This document shows positions 40,499 through 48,435 of a stretch of 64,000 nucleotides of DNA, one piece after another. Below the pieces are notes generated by a model, which worked only from the letters and a program-made list of their open reading frames with translations, had not been told where the DNA came from and searched no databases. The position numbers and the translations under genes are program-made. Within the stretch, counting starts at the first letter, position 1, and each line of letters opens with the position of its first letter. Source of the DNA: Oceanicola sp. 22II-s10i (lineage in GTDB: Bacteria; Pseudomonadota; Alphaproteobacteria; Rhodobacterales; Rhodobacteraceae); assembly GCF_002210105.1 (NCBI RefSeq), contig NZ_AQQU01000001.1, positions 1,462,501 to 1,526,500 on the forward strand. The letters run 5' to 3'.

Positions 40499-40939
40499 AT
40501 GACGGCCTACTGGATCGGCGTGGCGGCCCGTGCCCATGTCCTGCGCGGAGTCGCGGGCGGCTTCTGCCAGCTTGGCCATGGCCGGATGGCCCCCATCCGG
40601 CGCCTGTCGCCCGGCGACTGGCTGGTCTACTACGCCCCGCGCGAGACGGTCGAGGGCAGGGACCCGGTGCAGCGCTTCGTCGCGATCGGGCGGGTGCGCG
40701 ATGGCGACAGCTACGAGGCCGAACAGGGCGAGGGGTTCCACCCGGCCCGCCGCGACGTTCACTACCTCGATGCGGAGGAGGCCGCGGTCAGGCCGCTCCT
40801 CGAAAAGCTGTCTTTCGTGCGCGATCCCAAGCACTGGGGCATGGCGTTCCGGGGCAGCCTGATCTCGGTGTCCGAGGAGGATTTCATGACGATTGCCGAT
40901 GCGATGGGTGTCGGCGTTCCGGTCGGGGCGGAGGCCTGA
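40499..40939 (+). CDS. EVE-domain protein
   Basis: A 146-residue EVE (PUA-like) domain protein, family UPF0310. The aromatic-cage-type features WIGVAARAHVLRGVAGGFCQ, PGDWLVYYAPRE and FRGSLISVSEEDF are typical. EVE domains bind modified bases in DNA or RNA and are found in restriction-like and RNA-modification settings (family knowledge); a stand-alone protein like this may read modified RNA or DNA, not proven. The downstream ceramidase starts at the next base after the stop, so the two are likely cotranscribed. Confidence 0.9.
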   Translation: MTAYWIGVAARAHVLRGVAGGFCQLGHGRMAPIRRLSPGDWLVYYAPRETVEGRDPVQRFVAIGRVRDGDSYEAEQGEGFHPARRDVHYLDAEEAAVRPLLEKLSFVRDPKHWGMAFRGSLISVSEEDFMTIADAMGVGVPVGAEA

Positions 40940-41584
40940 ATGGACTGGACACGCGCGGTCGACGCCTATTGCGAACGTCTTGGTCCCGGCTACTGGGCCG
41001 AGCCGGTGAACCTTCTGACCAACCTCGCCTTCATGATCGCCGCGGTCATCATGTGGCGACGCGTGGAGGGGCGGACGACCGGACGGGCACTGTCGGCGAT
41101 CCTCTTCGTGATCGGCGTCGGATCGTGGCTGTTCCATTCGCACGCGCAGGCGTGGTCCGGCCTCGCGGACGTCGTGCCGATCATGGTCTTCATCATCGCC
41201 TATATCTTCGTGGCGAACCGGGACTACCTCGACCTCGTGCCGTGGCGCGCGGCGGTCGGGGCGGTGCTGATGTTCATCCTCATCGGCCTGATGGGCTGGC
41301 GCTTCGGGGATTACGAATGGCTGGGCAGCTCGGCGGCCTATGCGCCGGTGCCGCTGGTCATCATCGCCTATGGTACCATCCTGCGCCGTCGCATGCCCTA
41401 CGTGTCGCGCGGATTGTGGATCGGTGCCGTGCTGCTGATGGTGTCGCTGACCTTCCGCACGGTGGACATGCAGGTCTGCGCGGCCTGGCCGCTCGGGACG
41501 CACTTCATGTGGCACATCCTGAACGCGGTGATGCTCGGCTGGATGATCGAGGTCTGGCGCCGCTGGGTGGAACTGCATCGCTGA
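40940..41584 (+). CDS. Ceramidase / CREST-superfamily membrane hydrolase
   Basis: A 214-residue integral membrane protein with about seven helices. The CREST-superfamily active-site residues are all visible: Ser62, His66 (SWLFH), Asp77 (GLADVV), and His188/His192 (THFMWH). These match the zinc-amidase alkaline ceramidases; bacterial members often have undetermined substrates. Whether this organism makes ceramide-like lipids is not known, so the activity may be on another N-acyl lipid. It begins immediately after the EVE gene stop (no gap). Confidence 0.85.
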   Translation: MDWTRAVDAYCERLGPGYWAEPVNLLTNLAFMIAAVIMWRRVEGRTTGRALSAILFVIGVGSWLFHSHAQAWSGLADVVPIMVFIIAYIFVANRDYLDLVPWRAAVGAVLMFILIGLMGWRFGDYEWLGSSAAYAPVPLVIIAYGTILRRRMPYVSRGLWIGAVLLMVSLTFRTVDMQVCAAWPLGTHFMWHILNAVMLGWMIEVWRRWVELHR

Positions 41585-41627
41585 GCAGGATCGCGAATCG
41601 CCGAGCGCGGACCGGCAGGTGGCAGCG

Positions 41628-41936
41628 TCACCTCCGCCGCGCGCCGATACGGCGGGCGAGCAGGAAGGCGAGGCTGGCCAGCAGGCAGGACCCGGCCCAG
41701 ATGGCGGCAAGGATGACGAGGGCGAGCGCCTCCATCCCCGTCGCCTGCGGATAGGCGTCCGTGAAGATGAGCCATGCCAGCAGACCGCCAGCCGCCAGGG
41801 CCAGCGCGGTGACCGCCGCAAGCGCAGTCATCAGCCCGCGCGGCCGGTTCCGCCAGCCCGCGCGCGCCGCCAGGGGCAGGGCCAGCAGGGCCGCGGCCAG
41901 GAAGGCGAGTTCCAGCAGTTGGGTCAGGGCAATCAT
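41628..41936 (-). CDS. Small membrane protein, unknown
   Basis: A 102-residue protein not assigned to a family. It has three hydrophobic segments (ELAFLAAALLALPLAARAG; GLMTALAAVTALALAAGGLL; MEALALVILAAIWAGSCLLA) and a basic C-terminus RRIGARRR. Positive residues at the loops fit an inner-membrane topology. The ATG at 41936 gives MIALTQLLELAFL. It converges with the ceramidase gene and is divergent from gatC. Confidence 0.7.
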   Translation of the reverse strand: MIALTQLLELAFLAAALLALPLAARAGWRNRPRGLMTALAAVTALALAAGGLLAWLIFTDAYPQATGMEALALVILAAIWAGSCLLASLAFLLARRIGARRR

Positions 41937-42086
41937 CGCGCCGTGTCGCTTTCCATGAACTCCGACAGTCCGCAGGACCCTGCCGCGACGGGTCCAATGC
42001 CGCAAGGGTTTGGCCCGCGCCGCCTTGCGGCGAACCCCGCACGGGGATAAACCACCGCAAATCCGAAAACCCATCCGTGAGGACCC

Positions 42087-42374
42087 ATGTCCATCGACAC
42101 CGACACCGCCGCCCGCGTGGCCAAGCTCGCCCGGATCAAGGTCGAACCCGAGGCGCTGCCCGCGCTCGCCCAGGAGTTCAACACCATCCTCGGTTTCATC
42201 GAGCAGCTGAACGAGGTCGACGTCGAGGGCGTGGAGCCGATGACCAGCGTGGAGCCGATGCGGTTGAAGCGGCGCGAGGATGTCGTGACCGAGGGCGGCC
42301 AGCAGGACAAGATTCTCGCCAACGCCCCCGACGCCCGCGAGGGCTTCTTTGCCGTGCCGAAAGTGGTGGAGTGA
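42087..42374 (+). CDS. gatC: Asp-tRNA(Asn)/Glu-tRNA(Gln) amidotransferase subunit C
   Basis: Small stabilising subunit of the GatCAB amidotransferase, 95 residues. The start [20 protein letters not shown] and the segment [20 protein letters not shown] are diagnostic. The enzyme makes Gln-tRNA(Gln) and Asn-tRNA(Asn) by the indirect route. gatA follows after 4 bp; gatB is not in this window. Confidence 0.96.
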   Translation: MSIDTDTAARVAKLARIKVEPEALPALAQEFNTILGFIEQLNEVDVEGVEPMTSVEPMRLKRREDVVTEGGQQDKILANAPDAREGFFAVPKVVE

Positions 42375-42378
42375 GCCG

Positions 42379-43863
42379 ATGACCGATCTGAACACGCTGA
42401 AGATCGCCGAGGCGCGCGACGCGCTGCGCAAGGGCGAGGTGACGTCAGTCGAACTGACCGAGGCCTGCCTGAAGGCCATCGAGGGCGCGAAGGCACTGAA
42501 CGCCTTCGTCCACGATACGCCCGAGATCGCGATGGAGCAGGCCAGGGCCGCCGATGCCCGCAACGCGCCGGACGCCCCGTCGCTGAACGGCATTCCCTTG
42601 GGGATCAAGGACCTGTTCTGCACCAAGGGCGTCCCGTCGCAGGCGGCGTCCTTCATCCTGAACGGCTTCAAGCCCGAGTATGAATCGACCGTCACGCAGA
42701 ACCTGTTCGACGCGGGTGCGGTGATGCTGGGCAAGCTGAACATGGACGAATTCGCCATGGGTTCGTCCAACGAGACCTCGACCTACGGCAACGCGGTGAA
42801 CCCGTGGCGGCGCGGCAACGACGACACGGCGCTGACGCCGGGCGGGTCCTCGGGCGGGTCCGCCAGCGCGGTGGCCGCCGACCTGTGCCTCGGCGCGACC
42901 GGCACGGACACCGGCGGGTCGATCCGCCAGCCCGCCGCCTTCGTCGGCATCACCGGGATCAAGCCGACCTATGGCCGGTGTTCCCGCTGGGGCATCATCG
43001 CCTTCGCCTCCTCGCTCGATCAGGCGGGGCCGATGGCGAAGGACGTGCGCGACACTGCGATCATGCTGAACGCGATGTGCAGCCACGATCCCAAGGATTC
43101 GACCAGTGCCGACATTCCGGTGCCGGATTTCGAGGCCGCGCTGACCGGAGACATCCGGGGCAAGACCATCGGGATTCCCCGCGAATATCGCATGGACGGG
43201 ATGCCCGAGGAGATCGACGCGCTGTGGACGCGCGGCAAGGAGATGCTGCGCGACGCCGGGGCCAAGATCGTCGACATCAGCCTGCCGCACACGAAATACG
43301 CGCTGCCGGCCTATTACGTGATCGCGCCGGCGGAGGCGTCGTCGAACCTCGCCCGCTATGACGGCGTGCGCTACGGCCACCGCGCCCGGCTGGCGCAGGG
43401 CGACGGCATCACCGAGATGTATGAAAAGACCCGCGCCGAGGGCTTCGGCAAGGAGGTCCAGCGCCGCGTGATGGTCGGGACCTACGTGCTGTCCGCCGGG
43501 TTCTACGACGCCTATTACAACCGGGCCCGCCGGGTCCGGACGCTGATCAAGAAGGACTTCGAAGATGCCTTCGCGCAGGGCGTGGACGCGATCCTGACGC
43601 CCGCGACGCCGTCCGCCGCCTTCGGGCTGGGCGAGATGGCAGAGGCCGATCCGGTGCAGATGTACCTGAACGACGTTTTTACCGTGACGGTGAACCTCGC
43701 CGGGCTGCCGGGGATCGCGGTGCCCACGGGGATCGACCGTCAGGGCCTGCCGCTGGGGCTGCAGCTGATCGGACGTCCGTATGAAGAGGGCGATCTGCTC
43801 AACACGGCCTATGCGCTGGAAACCGCCGCAGGGTTTGTGGCGAAACCGGCGAAATGGTGGTAA
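42379..43863 (+). CDS. gatA: Asp-tRNA(Asn)/Glu-tRNA(Gln) amidotransferase subunit A
   Basis: Amidase-signature subunit that releases ammonia from glutamine for the transamidation. The 494-residue protein has the Ser-cisSer-Lys triad: Lys77 (GIKDLF), Ser157 in GGSSGGS, and Ser181 in [11 protein letters not shown], with the spacing known for GatA. The length is normal. The ATG at 42379 sits 4 bp after gatC. A lipoprotein gene starts about 40 bp after the stop. Confidence 0.97.
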   Translation: MTDLNTLKIAEARDALRKGEVTSVELTEACLKAIEGAKALNAFVHDTPEIAMEQARAADARNAPDAPSLNGIPLGIKDLFCTKGVPSQAASFILNGFKPEYESTVTQNLFDAGAVMLGKLNMDEFAMGSSNETSTYGNAVNPWRRGNDDTALTPGGSSGGSASAVAADLCLGATGTDTGGSIRQPAAFVGITGIKPTYGRCSRWGIIAFASSLDQAGPMAKDVRDTAIMLNAMCSHDPKDSTSADIPVPDFEAALTGDIRGKTIGIPREYRMDGMPEEIDALWTRGKEMLRDAGAKIVDISLPHTKYALPAYYVIAPAEASSNLARYDGVRYGHRARLAQGDGITEMYEKTRAEGFGKEVQRRVMVGTYVLSAGFYDAYYNRARRVRTLIKKDFEDAFAQGVDAILTPATPSAAFGLGEMAEADPVQMYLNDVFTVTVNLAGLPGIAVPTGIDRQGLPLGLQLIGRPYEEGDLLNTAYALETAAGFVAKPAKWW

Positions 43864-43904
43864 ACAGACTGCAAGACGAGAATATGAGCAGACAGGACCG
43901 TCCC

Positions 43905-44684
43905 ATGAGATTTCTGACTTCCGGTCTGGCGCTGACCGCCGCCGCCGTGCTTGCCGCGTGCACCCAGCAGGTGCCCGACAGCGGGGCCGGCGTGGGTTTC
44001 AACGAATACGATTCCTACGTCGCCCGGCGCGAAGCCGAACTGCGTGGTCAGAGCGTCGCTGCCCTGCCGCCCGCACAGGCGGTGTCGAGCGAGACGCTGG
44101 GCTCCGCCCCGGCCGGTGCGCCGATGTCGGCCACCGGTGGCGCGCTGAACGGCACCGCGCCCGCAACGACCGGCGGCGACAGCCCCTCGGACATCGCGCG
44201 CGAAACGCAGGCGGCGCTGGCGGCGTCTTCGGCCAATTCCGGCCAGACGCCGGTGCAGGCCGATCCGAACAACCCGCCGCCCGAGGCCGTGAACTCCTTC
44301 GGCATCTCGCGCGAGAACGATTTCGGCGCGGTCGGCGAACAGCGCTCGATCGAGGATGACAAGCAGCGGATCGCCAGCGTGCGTTCGCAGTACCAGCAGG
44401 TTCAGCCGACGGCGCTGCCCGAACGCACCGACACCGGGCCGAACCTTGTCACCTACGCCCTGTCGACGAACAACCAGCCGGGGCAGAAGGTCTATTCTCG
44501 GTCCGGCTTCACCTCGGCCGAACGCAGCCGCGCGAACTGCGGGCGCTATGCCTCGCCCGACCTCGCGCAGTCGGACTTCCTGAAGAGCGGCGGGCCGGAG
44601 CGCGACCGCAAGGGGCTGGACCCGGACGGCGACGGGTTCGCCTGCACATGGGATCCGCGCCCGTTCCGCAACGCGCGTGGCTGA
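43905..44684 (+). CDS. Lipoprotein with C-terminal excalibur-like domain
   Basis: A 259-residue predicted lipoprotein with signal MRFLTSGLALTAAAVLAAC (lipobox LAAC, Cys19). A long Ala/Ser/Pro/Gly-rich, unstructured middle part is followed by a C-terminal region with CGRYASPDLAQSDFLKSGGP and DPDGDGFACTWDP. The DPDGDGFAC motif is the calcium-binding loop of excalibur-type domains. Probably an outer-membrane- or periplasm-facing anchored protein of unknown role. ATG 43905 was preferred (AGGA at 7 bp); ATG 43884 is an alternative. The amidase gene overlaps its end by 8 bp. Confidence 0.82.
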   Translation: MRFLTSGLALTAAAVLAACTQQVPDSGAGVGFNEYDSYVARREAELRGQSVAALPPAQAVSSETLGSAPAGAPMSATGGALNGTAPATTGGDSPSDIARETQAALAASSANSGQTPVQADPNNPPPEAVNSFGISRENDFGAVGEQRSIEDDKQRIASVRSQYQQVQPTALPERTDTGPNLVTYALSTNNQPGQKVYSRSGFTSAERSRANCGRYASPDLAQSDFLKSGGPERDRKGLDPDGDGFACTWDPRPFRNARG

Positions 44685-45381
44685 GGACGCACCCGCGCCG
44701 GATCACCCCGGCGCGGTCTGGCATCCCTCGCCCAACTTCGGGCCGCGCCGACATGGCGGCGACCCGAACCTGATCGTCATCCACTACACTGCGATGAAGA
44801 GCGCCCGCGCGGCGCTCGACCGTCTGTGCGACCCCGCGCCGGCGGATGGCGGGGCCGTGTCGGCGCATTACCTTGTCTGTGAGCGGGGCGAGGTCTGGCA
44901 GATGGTGGCCGAGCGTGACCGGGCCTGGCACGCGGGGGCGGGCAACTGGGCTGGCTGCGAAGACGTCAATTCGCATTCGGTCGGGATCGAGCTGGCGAAC
45001 GACGGCGACAGCCCCTTCGCCGCGCCGCTGATGGATACGCTGGAGGGGTTGCTGACCGGGATCATGACGCGCTGGCGGATCGGTCCGGCAGGCGTGATCG
45101 GCCATTCGGACATGGCACCGGGGCGCAAGATCGACCCCGGCCCGCGCTTCGACTGGCGGCGGCTGGCGCGGCAGGGGCTGGCTGTCTGGCCCGAGCAGGG
45201 CGCGGCGGGGGATTTCGACGCGGACCTTGCGGCGATCGGGTATCGGGCGCCGGAAGGCGCGGACGATGCACTGATGCTGGACACGTTCCGGATGCGCTTC
45301 CGGCCATGGGGCCGGGGCCCGCTGACCGAGGCGGACCGCTGCGCGGCGCGGGCCGTGGCGGCGGCCTGCCGGGCCGGATGA
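44677..45381 (+). CDS. N-acetylmuramoyl-L-alanine amidase (AmpD/AmiD type)
   Basis: Zinc amidase (Amidase_2) of 234 residues that cuts between MurNAc and the stem peptide, in cell-wall recycling or turnover. Zinc ligands and catalytic residues are visible: His36 (IVIHYTAM), Glu105 (SVGIELAND), His143 (GHSDMAPG) and Asp153 (KIDPGPRFDW). A C-terminal helical region (residues 185-234), LAAIGYRAPEGADDALM, looks like a peptidoglycan-binding-type bundle, as in AmiD. No signal peptide is seen, which favours a cytoplasmic AmpD-like role. The GTG start at 44677 overlaps the lipoprotein stop, implying coupling. Confidence 0.9.
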   Translation: MAEDAPAPDHPGAVWHPSPNFGPRRHGGDPNLIVIHYTAMKSARAALDRLCDPAPADGGAVSAHYLVCERGEVWQMVAERDRAWHAGAGNWAGCEDVNSHSVGIELANDGDSPFAAPLMDTLEGLLTGIMTRWRIGPAGVIGHSDMAPGRKIDPGPRFDWRRLARQGLAVWPEQGAAGDFDADLAAIGYRAPEGADDALMLDTFRMRFRPWGRGPLTEADRCAARAVAAACRAG

Positions 45382-45404
45382 AAACCTGCGTCTGACATTC
45401 CGAT

Positions 45405-45418
45405 TTGATTGAGGTCAA
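45405..45418 (+). promoter_or_regulatory. FNR/FnrL-type box
   Basis: TTGATTGAGGTCAA matches the FNR consensus TTGAT-N4-ATCAA at nine of ten positions. It is centred about 60 bp before the ATG of the DUF3775 gene, fitting an activator site. Oxygen-dependent control of that gene is inferred. Confidence 0.6.
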
Positions 45419-45471
45419 AGCCGGGGCTTCCGTCCGGTGGCACGCTGACAGCGTGAACAGGAGGGGATGTC

Positions 45472-45795
45472 ATGGACATTTCGGAACGCAAGATCGCGCA
45501 GGTCGTGCTGATGGCGCACGAGATGGATCGCGCCGAGGGCGAGCTGCGCGCCTTTATCGAAGCGCTGAACGAGGACGAGGCGGCGAACCTCGTCGCCGTC
45601 TACTGGATCGGCCGCGGCACCTTCGACGCCGACGACTGGGACGAAGCGGTTGAAACCGCGTTCAACGAGGCCTCCGCCCCGACGGCGGATTACCTGCTGG
45701 GCTCGCCGCATCTGGCGGACCATCTGGAGGCGGGGATGGAAGCGCTCGGGCTGGAAATCTCGGATGACGAGGACGACCTGATGCGGGGCACCTGA
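45472..45795 (+). CDS. DUF3775 family protein
   Basis: Acidic protein of 107 residues, mostly helical, of the DUF3775 family (alphaproteobacterial, function unknown). It begins MDISERKIAQVVLMAHEMDR and has YWIGRGTFDADDWDEAV in the middle and an Asp-rich tail. An AGGAGGGG ribosome site precedes the ATG. An FNR-like box sits upstream, suggesting low-oxygen expression. The SulP gene starts 10 bp after the stop, so the two are probably cotranscribed. Confidence 0.88.
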   Translation: MDISERKIAQVVLMAHEMDRAEGELRAFIEALNEDEAANLVAVYWIGRGTFDADDWDEAVETAFNEASAPTADYLLGSPHLADHLEAGMEALGLEISDDEDDLMRGT

Positions 45796-45805
45796 GGCCA
45801 CGCAT

Positions 45806-47068
45806 ATGCGGCCCAAGATACTGAGCACGCTGCCGGGTTACACCCGCGCGGCGTTCCGCGCCGATGTGCTGGCCGGGATCACCGTCGCGATGGTGGCCCT
45901 GCCTCTGTCGCTGGCCATCGCCATCGCCTCGGGCGCGGATCCGGGGGCGGGGATCGTGACGGCGGTGGTGGCGGGGTTCCTGATCTCGGCCTTCGGTGGC
46001 AGCCGGGTGCAGATCGGCGGGCCGACGGGGGCCTTCATCGTCGTGGTCTACGGTGTGATCGCGGCGCATGGCTATGACGGGCTGGTGCTGGCGACGCTGA
46101 TGGCGGGGGTGATCCTGCTGATCGCGGGCCTGTCGCGCGCGGGGGCGCTGGTGCGCTGGATACCGGAGCCGGTGATCCACGGGTTCACCATCGGGATCGC
46201 CGTCATCATCGGGACCAGCCAGATCAAGGATGCGCTCGGGCTTCAGACCGCGGCGCTGCCCGCCGATTTCCTGCACAAGATCGCGGTCATGTGGGGCGCA
46301 CGGGCCACGGTGTCATGGGCCGCTCTGGCGGTCACGGGGGCGACGGTCGTGCTGATCGTCCTGTTTCGCCGCGCCGCGCCGAAATGGCCGGGACTGATCG
46401 TGGCAGTCGCCCTGACCTCGGGCGCGGCAGCGGTGCTGAACCTGCCGGTGGATACGATCGGAGGACGGTTCGGGGCGTTGCCGGATCATCTGCCGATGCC
46501 GCACCTGCCCGAGGTGACGCTCGAACGGCTCAAGGATCTGCTGCCCTCGGCGCTGGTGATCGCCTTCCTCGCCGGGATCGAGTCGCTGCTGTCGGCGATG
46601 GTCGCGGACCGGATGATCGGCGGTCACCACCGCCCGAACGCCGAGATCCTGGCGCAGGGGGTGGCGAACGTCGGCTCGGCGCTGTTCGGCGGGCTGCCCG
46701 CGACGGGGGCGATTGCACGCACGGCGACCAACGTGCGGGCCGGGGGGCGAACGCCGGTGGCGGGGATGGTGCATGCGGTGACGATTCTCGCCGTGATGAT
46801 GCTGGCCGCGCCGCTGGCCGGGATGCTGGCCATGCCCGCGCTGGCCGGTGTGCTGATCCTGACCGCGTGGAACATGGCCGAACCGCAGCACTGGCGCGGG
46901 CATCTGGGCCTGCCGCGCGCTGACCTGGCGGTGCTGGCGCTGACGCTGGTGCTGACGGTGGTGGCCGACCTGACGGTCGCCATCGGAGTCGGCACCGCCT
47001 GCGGTCTGGCGCTGCGGCTCAGGCGGCGCAATGTGCCGCCCGCCGACTGGACCCCGCCCGACCGCTGA
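45806..47068 (+). CDS. SulP family anion transporter
   Basis: Inner-membrane transporter of 420 residues with about 12-14 helices, related to SulP/SLC26 carriers of sulfate, bicarbonate or organic acids. Signature stretches are ALPLSLAIAIASGADPGAGI and VQIGGPTGAFIVVVYG. The cytoplasmic STAS domain common in this family is absent: the chain ends soon after the last helix (RRRNVPPADWTPPDR). Substrate unknown. Possibly in one operon with the FNR-box-preceded DUF3775 gene. Confidence 0.92.
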   Translation: MRPKILSTLPGYTRAAFRADVLAGITVAMVALPLSLAIAIASGADPGAGIVTAVVAGFLISAFGGSRVQIGGPTGAFIVVVYGVIAAHGYDGLVLATLMAGVILLIAGLSRAGALVRWIPEPVIHGFTIGIAVIIGTSQIKDALGLQTAALPADFLHKIAVMWGARATVSWAALAVTGATVVLIVLFRRAAPKWPGLIVAVALTSGAAAVLNLPVDTIGGRFGALPDHLPMPHLPEVTLERLKDLLPSALVIAFLAGIESLLSAMVADRMIGGHHRPNAEILAQGVANVGSALFGGLPATGAIARTATNVRAGGRTPVAGMVHAVTILAVMMLAAPLAGMLAMPALAGVLILTAWNMAEPQHWRGHLGLPRADLAVLALTLVLTVVADLTVAIGVGTACGLALRLRRRNVPPADWTPPDR

Positions 47069-47104
47069 CGCATGATGCGCCCCGGAGCAGCAAGGGAGGG
47101 GCGC

Positions 47105-47905
47105 ATGATCGCCGAGGCGCAGGATTTTCTGGTCGAGACGCGGTCGCTTAACGATCTGACCGCCGGGATGGAGGCCGGGGACTTTACCCGACCGACGGCC
47201 TTCAAGGGGTGGAGCACGGATGACGTGCTGCAGCACCTGCACCACTACAACATCCTCGCCGACCTCTCGATGTTCGATCCGGACAGGTTCCGCGTGGAAT
47301 ACGGCCGGGCCAAAGGGCTGCGGGACGAGGGGCTGGGCATGGTCGGCGCCTCGCGGCAGATCCTTGGCGAACTGACCGGCCACGCGCTGCGCGACGCGCT
47401 GATCGCGCAGGCCGAGGCGATGGCGCCGCGCTGGCTGGAGGCCGATCCCGCGACACGCGTGGAATGGGCGGGGCCGAGCATGTCGGCACGGTCCTCGATT
47501 TCGGCCCGGCTGATGGAGACCTGGGCGCACGGGCAGGAGGTCTGGGACCTGCTGGGCCGGGTGCGGGAGGACGGGGACCGGATCCGTTCGATCGCGGTGC
47601 TGGGGGTGAATACCTTCGGCTGGACCTTCAAGACGCGCGGGATGGAGCCACCCGGAGAACGTCCGACAGTGCGGCTGGTCGCTCCGTCCGGGGAGGAATG
47701 GGCATTCGCCGGGGGTGAGGACGTGGTCGAGGGCTCGGCGACCGAGTTCTGCCAGGTGGTGACGCAGACGCGGAACATCGCGGATGTCGGGCTGACGGTG
47801 CGGGGGCCGGTGGCCGAGGCGTGGATGGCGAACGCCCAGTGCTTCGCCGGGCCGCCGAACCCGCCGCCAGCGCCGGGCACACGCGGGCCGGGGGTGCATG
47901 CCTGA
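47105..47905 (+). CDS. TIGR03084-type / maleylpyruvate-isomerase-like metal-binding protein
   Basis: A 266-residue protein with an N-terminal DinB/MDMPI-like four-helix domain. Candidate metal ligands are the His cluster VLQHLHHYN and ETWAHGQEVWD. The C-terminal part is an SCP-like or MDMPI_C-like domain (about 170-255; FAGGEDVVEGSATEFCQVV). This arrangement matches the TIGR03084 family, functionally uncharacterised; mycothiol or another thiol partner is unlikely to be the same as in Actinobacteria. The ATG at 47105 was preferred over one 33 bp upstream. Confidence 0.82.
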   Translation: MIAEAQDFLVETRSLNDLTAGMEAGDFTRPTAFKGWSTDDVLQHLHHYNILADLSMFDPDRFRVEYGRAKGLRDEGLGMVGASRQILGELTGHALRDALIAQAEAMAPRWLEADPATRVEWAGPSMSARSSISARLMETWAHGQEVWDLLGRVREDGDRIRSIAVLGVNTFGWTFKTRGMEPPGERPTVRLVAPSGEEWAFAGGEDVVEGSATEFCQVVTQTRNIADVGLTVRGPVAEAWMANAQCFAGPPNPPPAPGTRGPGVHA

Positions 47906-47940
47906 CGAACAGGCTCCACACGGTCTGAAGATGAGGTCGA

Positions 47941-48050
47941 ATCAACCGTGGTTCGGGCGACCAGCCCGGACCGCGCCTGCCCTTCCCCTCGGGCGGGCGC
48001 ATGGGTGCCGCCCACGCATGCCTCAGGCAGGAGGGGCGTGTCGCCATGAA
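47941..48050. repeat. Intergenic repeat copy A (about 110 bp)
   Basis: Begins ATCAACCGTGGTTCGGGCGA and ends GTGTCGCCATGAA. It contains an imperfect hairpin GCGCCTGCCC/GGGCGGGCGC and the dyad GCATGCCTCAGGCAG. It is about 90% identical to copy B, 219 bp downstream. Confidence 0.85.
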
Positions 48051-48159
48051 TCACTCCGCTCGGATGGACAGCGGCGCCCGCTCAGGCTCGAAGACGGCCC
48101 TCCGCGGAGATCTCTACCCACTATGCGGTTCTGATAATGAGTTTCTTCCCCTGCGCCGG

Positions 48160-48269
48160 ATCAGCCGTGGTTCGGGCGACCAGCCCGGACCGCGCCCGCC
48201 CCTTCCCTCGGGCGGGCGCATGGGTGCCGCCCGCTCATGCCTCAGGCATGAGGGGCGTGTTGCCATAAA
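48160..48269. repeat. Intergenic repeat copy B (about 110 bp)
   Basis: Begins ATCAGCCGTGGTTCGGGCGA. It has a perfect 10-bp stem GCGCCCGCCC/GGGCGGGCGC (48192-48219, 8-base loop) and a second hairpin CATGCCT-C-AGGCATG. Base changes against copy A tend to restore stem pairing, as expected for a structured RNA or DNA element. Confidence 0.85.
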
Positions 48270-48435
48270 ACGCGCGGTTCGGGCGCTGCTAGGCGCCCGC
48301 CCAGGGGCGGTCACGGTCCTCTGTGCAGATCTCAGAGCGTGGCGGGACTGTTGTCCCAGCTTCGAACATGCATAGCCCGGTGATCGTCCCGCACCTCACC
48401 CGCCGGAGTGCGGCCACGGTCCTGCGTGCCACCGC

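Larger units (their letters stand above)
47906..48435. other. Gene-free block with two copies of a long repeat
   Basis: A 530-bp region between the TIGR03084-type gene and the cpdB stop. Short open frames cross it on both strands but have no conserved start or ribosome site, and the repeat itself explains their similarity to each other. It holds two repeat copies (next two entries), a variable spacer, and a tail (about 48330-48435) with no recognised feature. No tRNA or other known RNA was seen. Confidence 0.75.

Noticed and set aside
41937-42770. Long upstream part of a minus-strand frame crossing gatC and the start of gatA.
   Set aside because: It is antisense to gatCA. Only the 102-codon end (41628-41936), outside gatC, has membrane-protein character and a plausible start.
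45806-47068. Possible truncated SulP gene because the STAS domain is missing.
   Set aside because: The frame ends cleanly after the last membrane helix, followed by a normal next gene. STAS-less SulP proteins are known, so no frameshift is needed.
47628-48375. Short open frames on both strands (MGAAHACLRQEG, MATRPSCLRH types) in the repeat region.
   Set aside because: Their similarity to each other comes from the DNA repeat. No ribosome sites were seen, and differences between copies do not respect codons.
47906-48435. Possible CRISPR array or tRNA cluster in the gene-free block.
   Set aside because: There are only two long, imperfect repeat copies with a spacer of about 110 bp, which is not a CRISPR pattern. 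No cloverleaf with a TTCRA loop was found.
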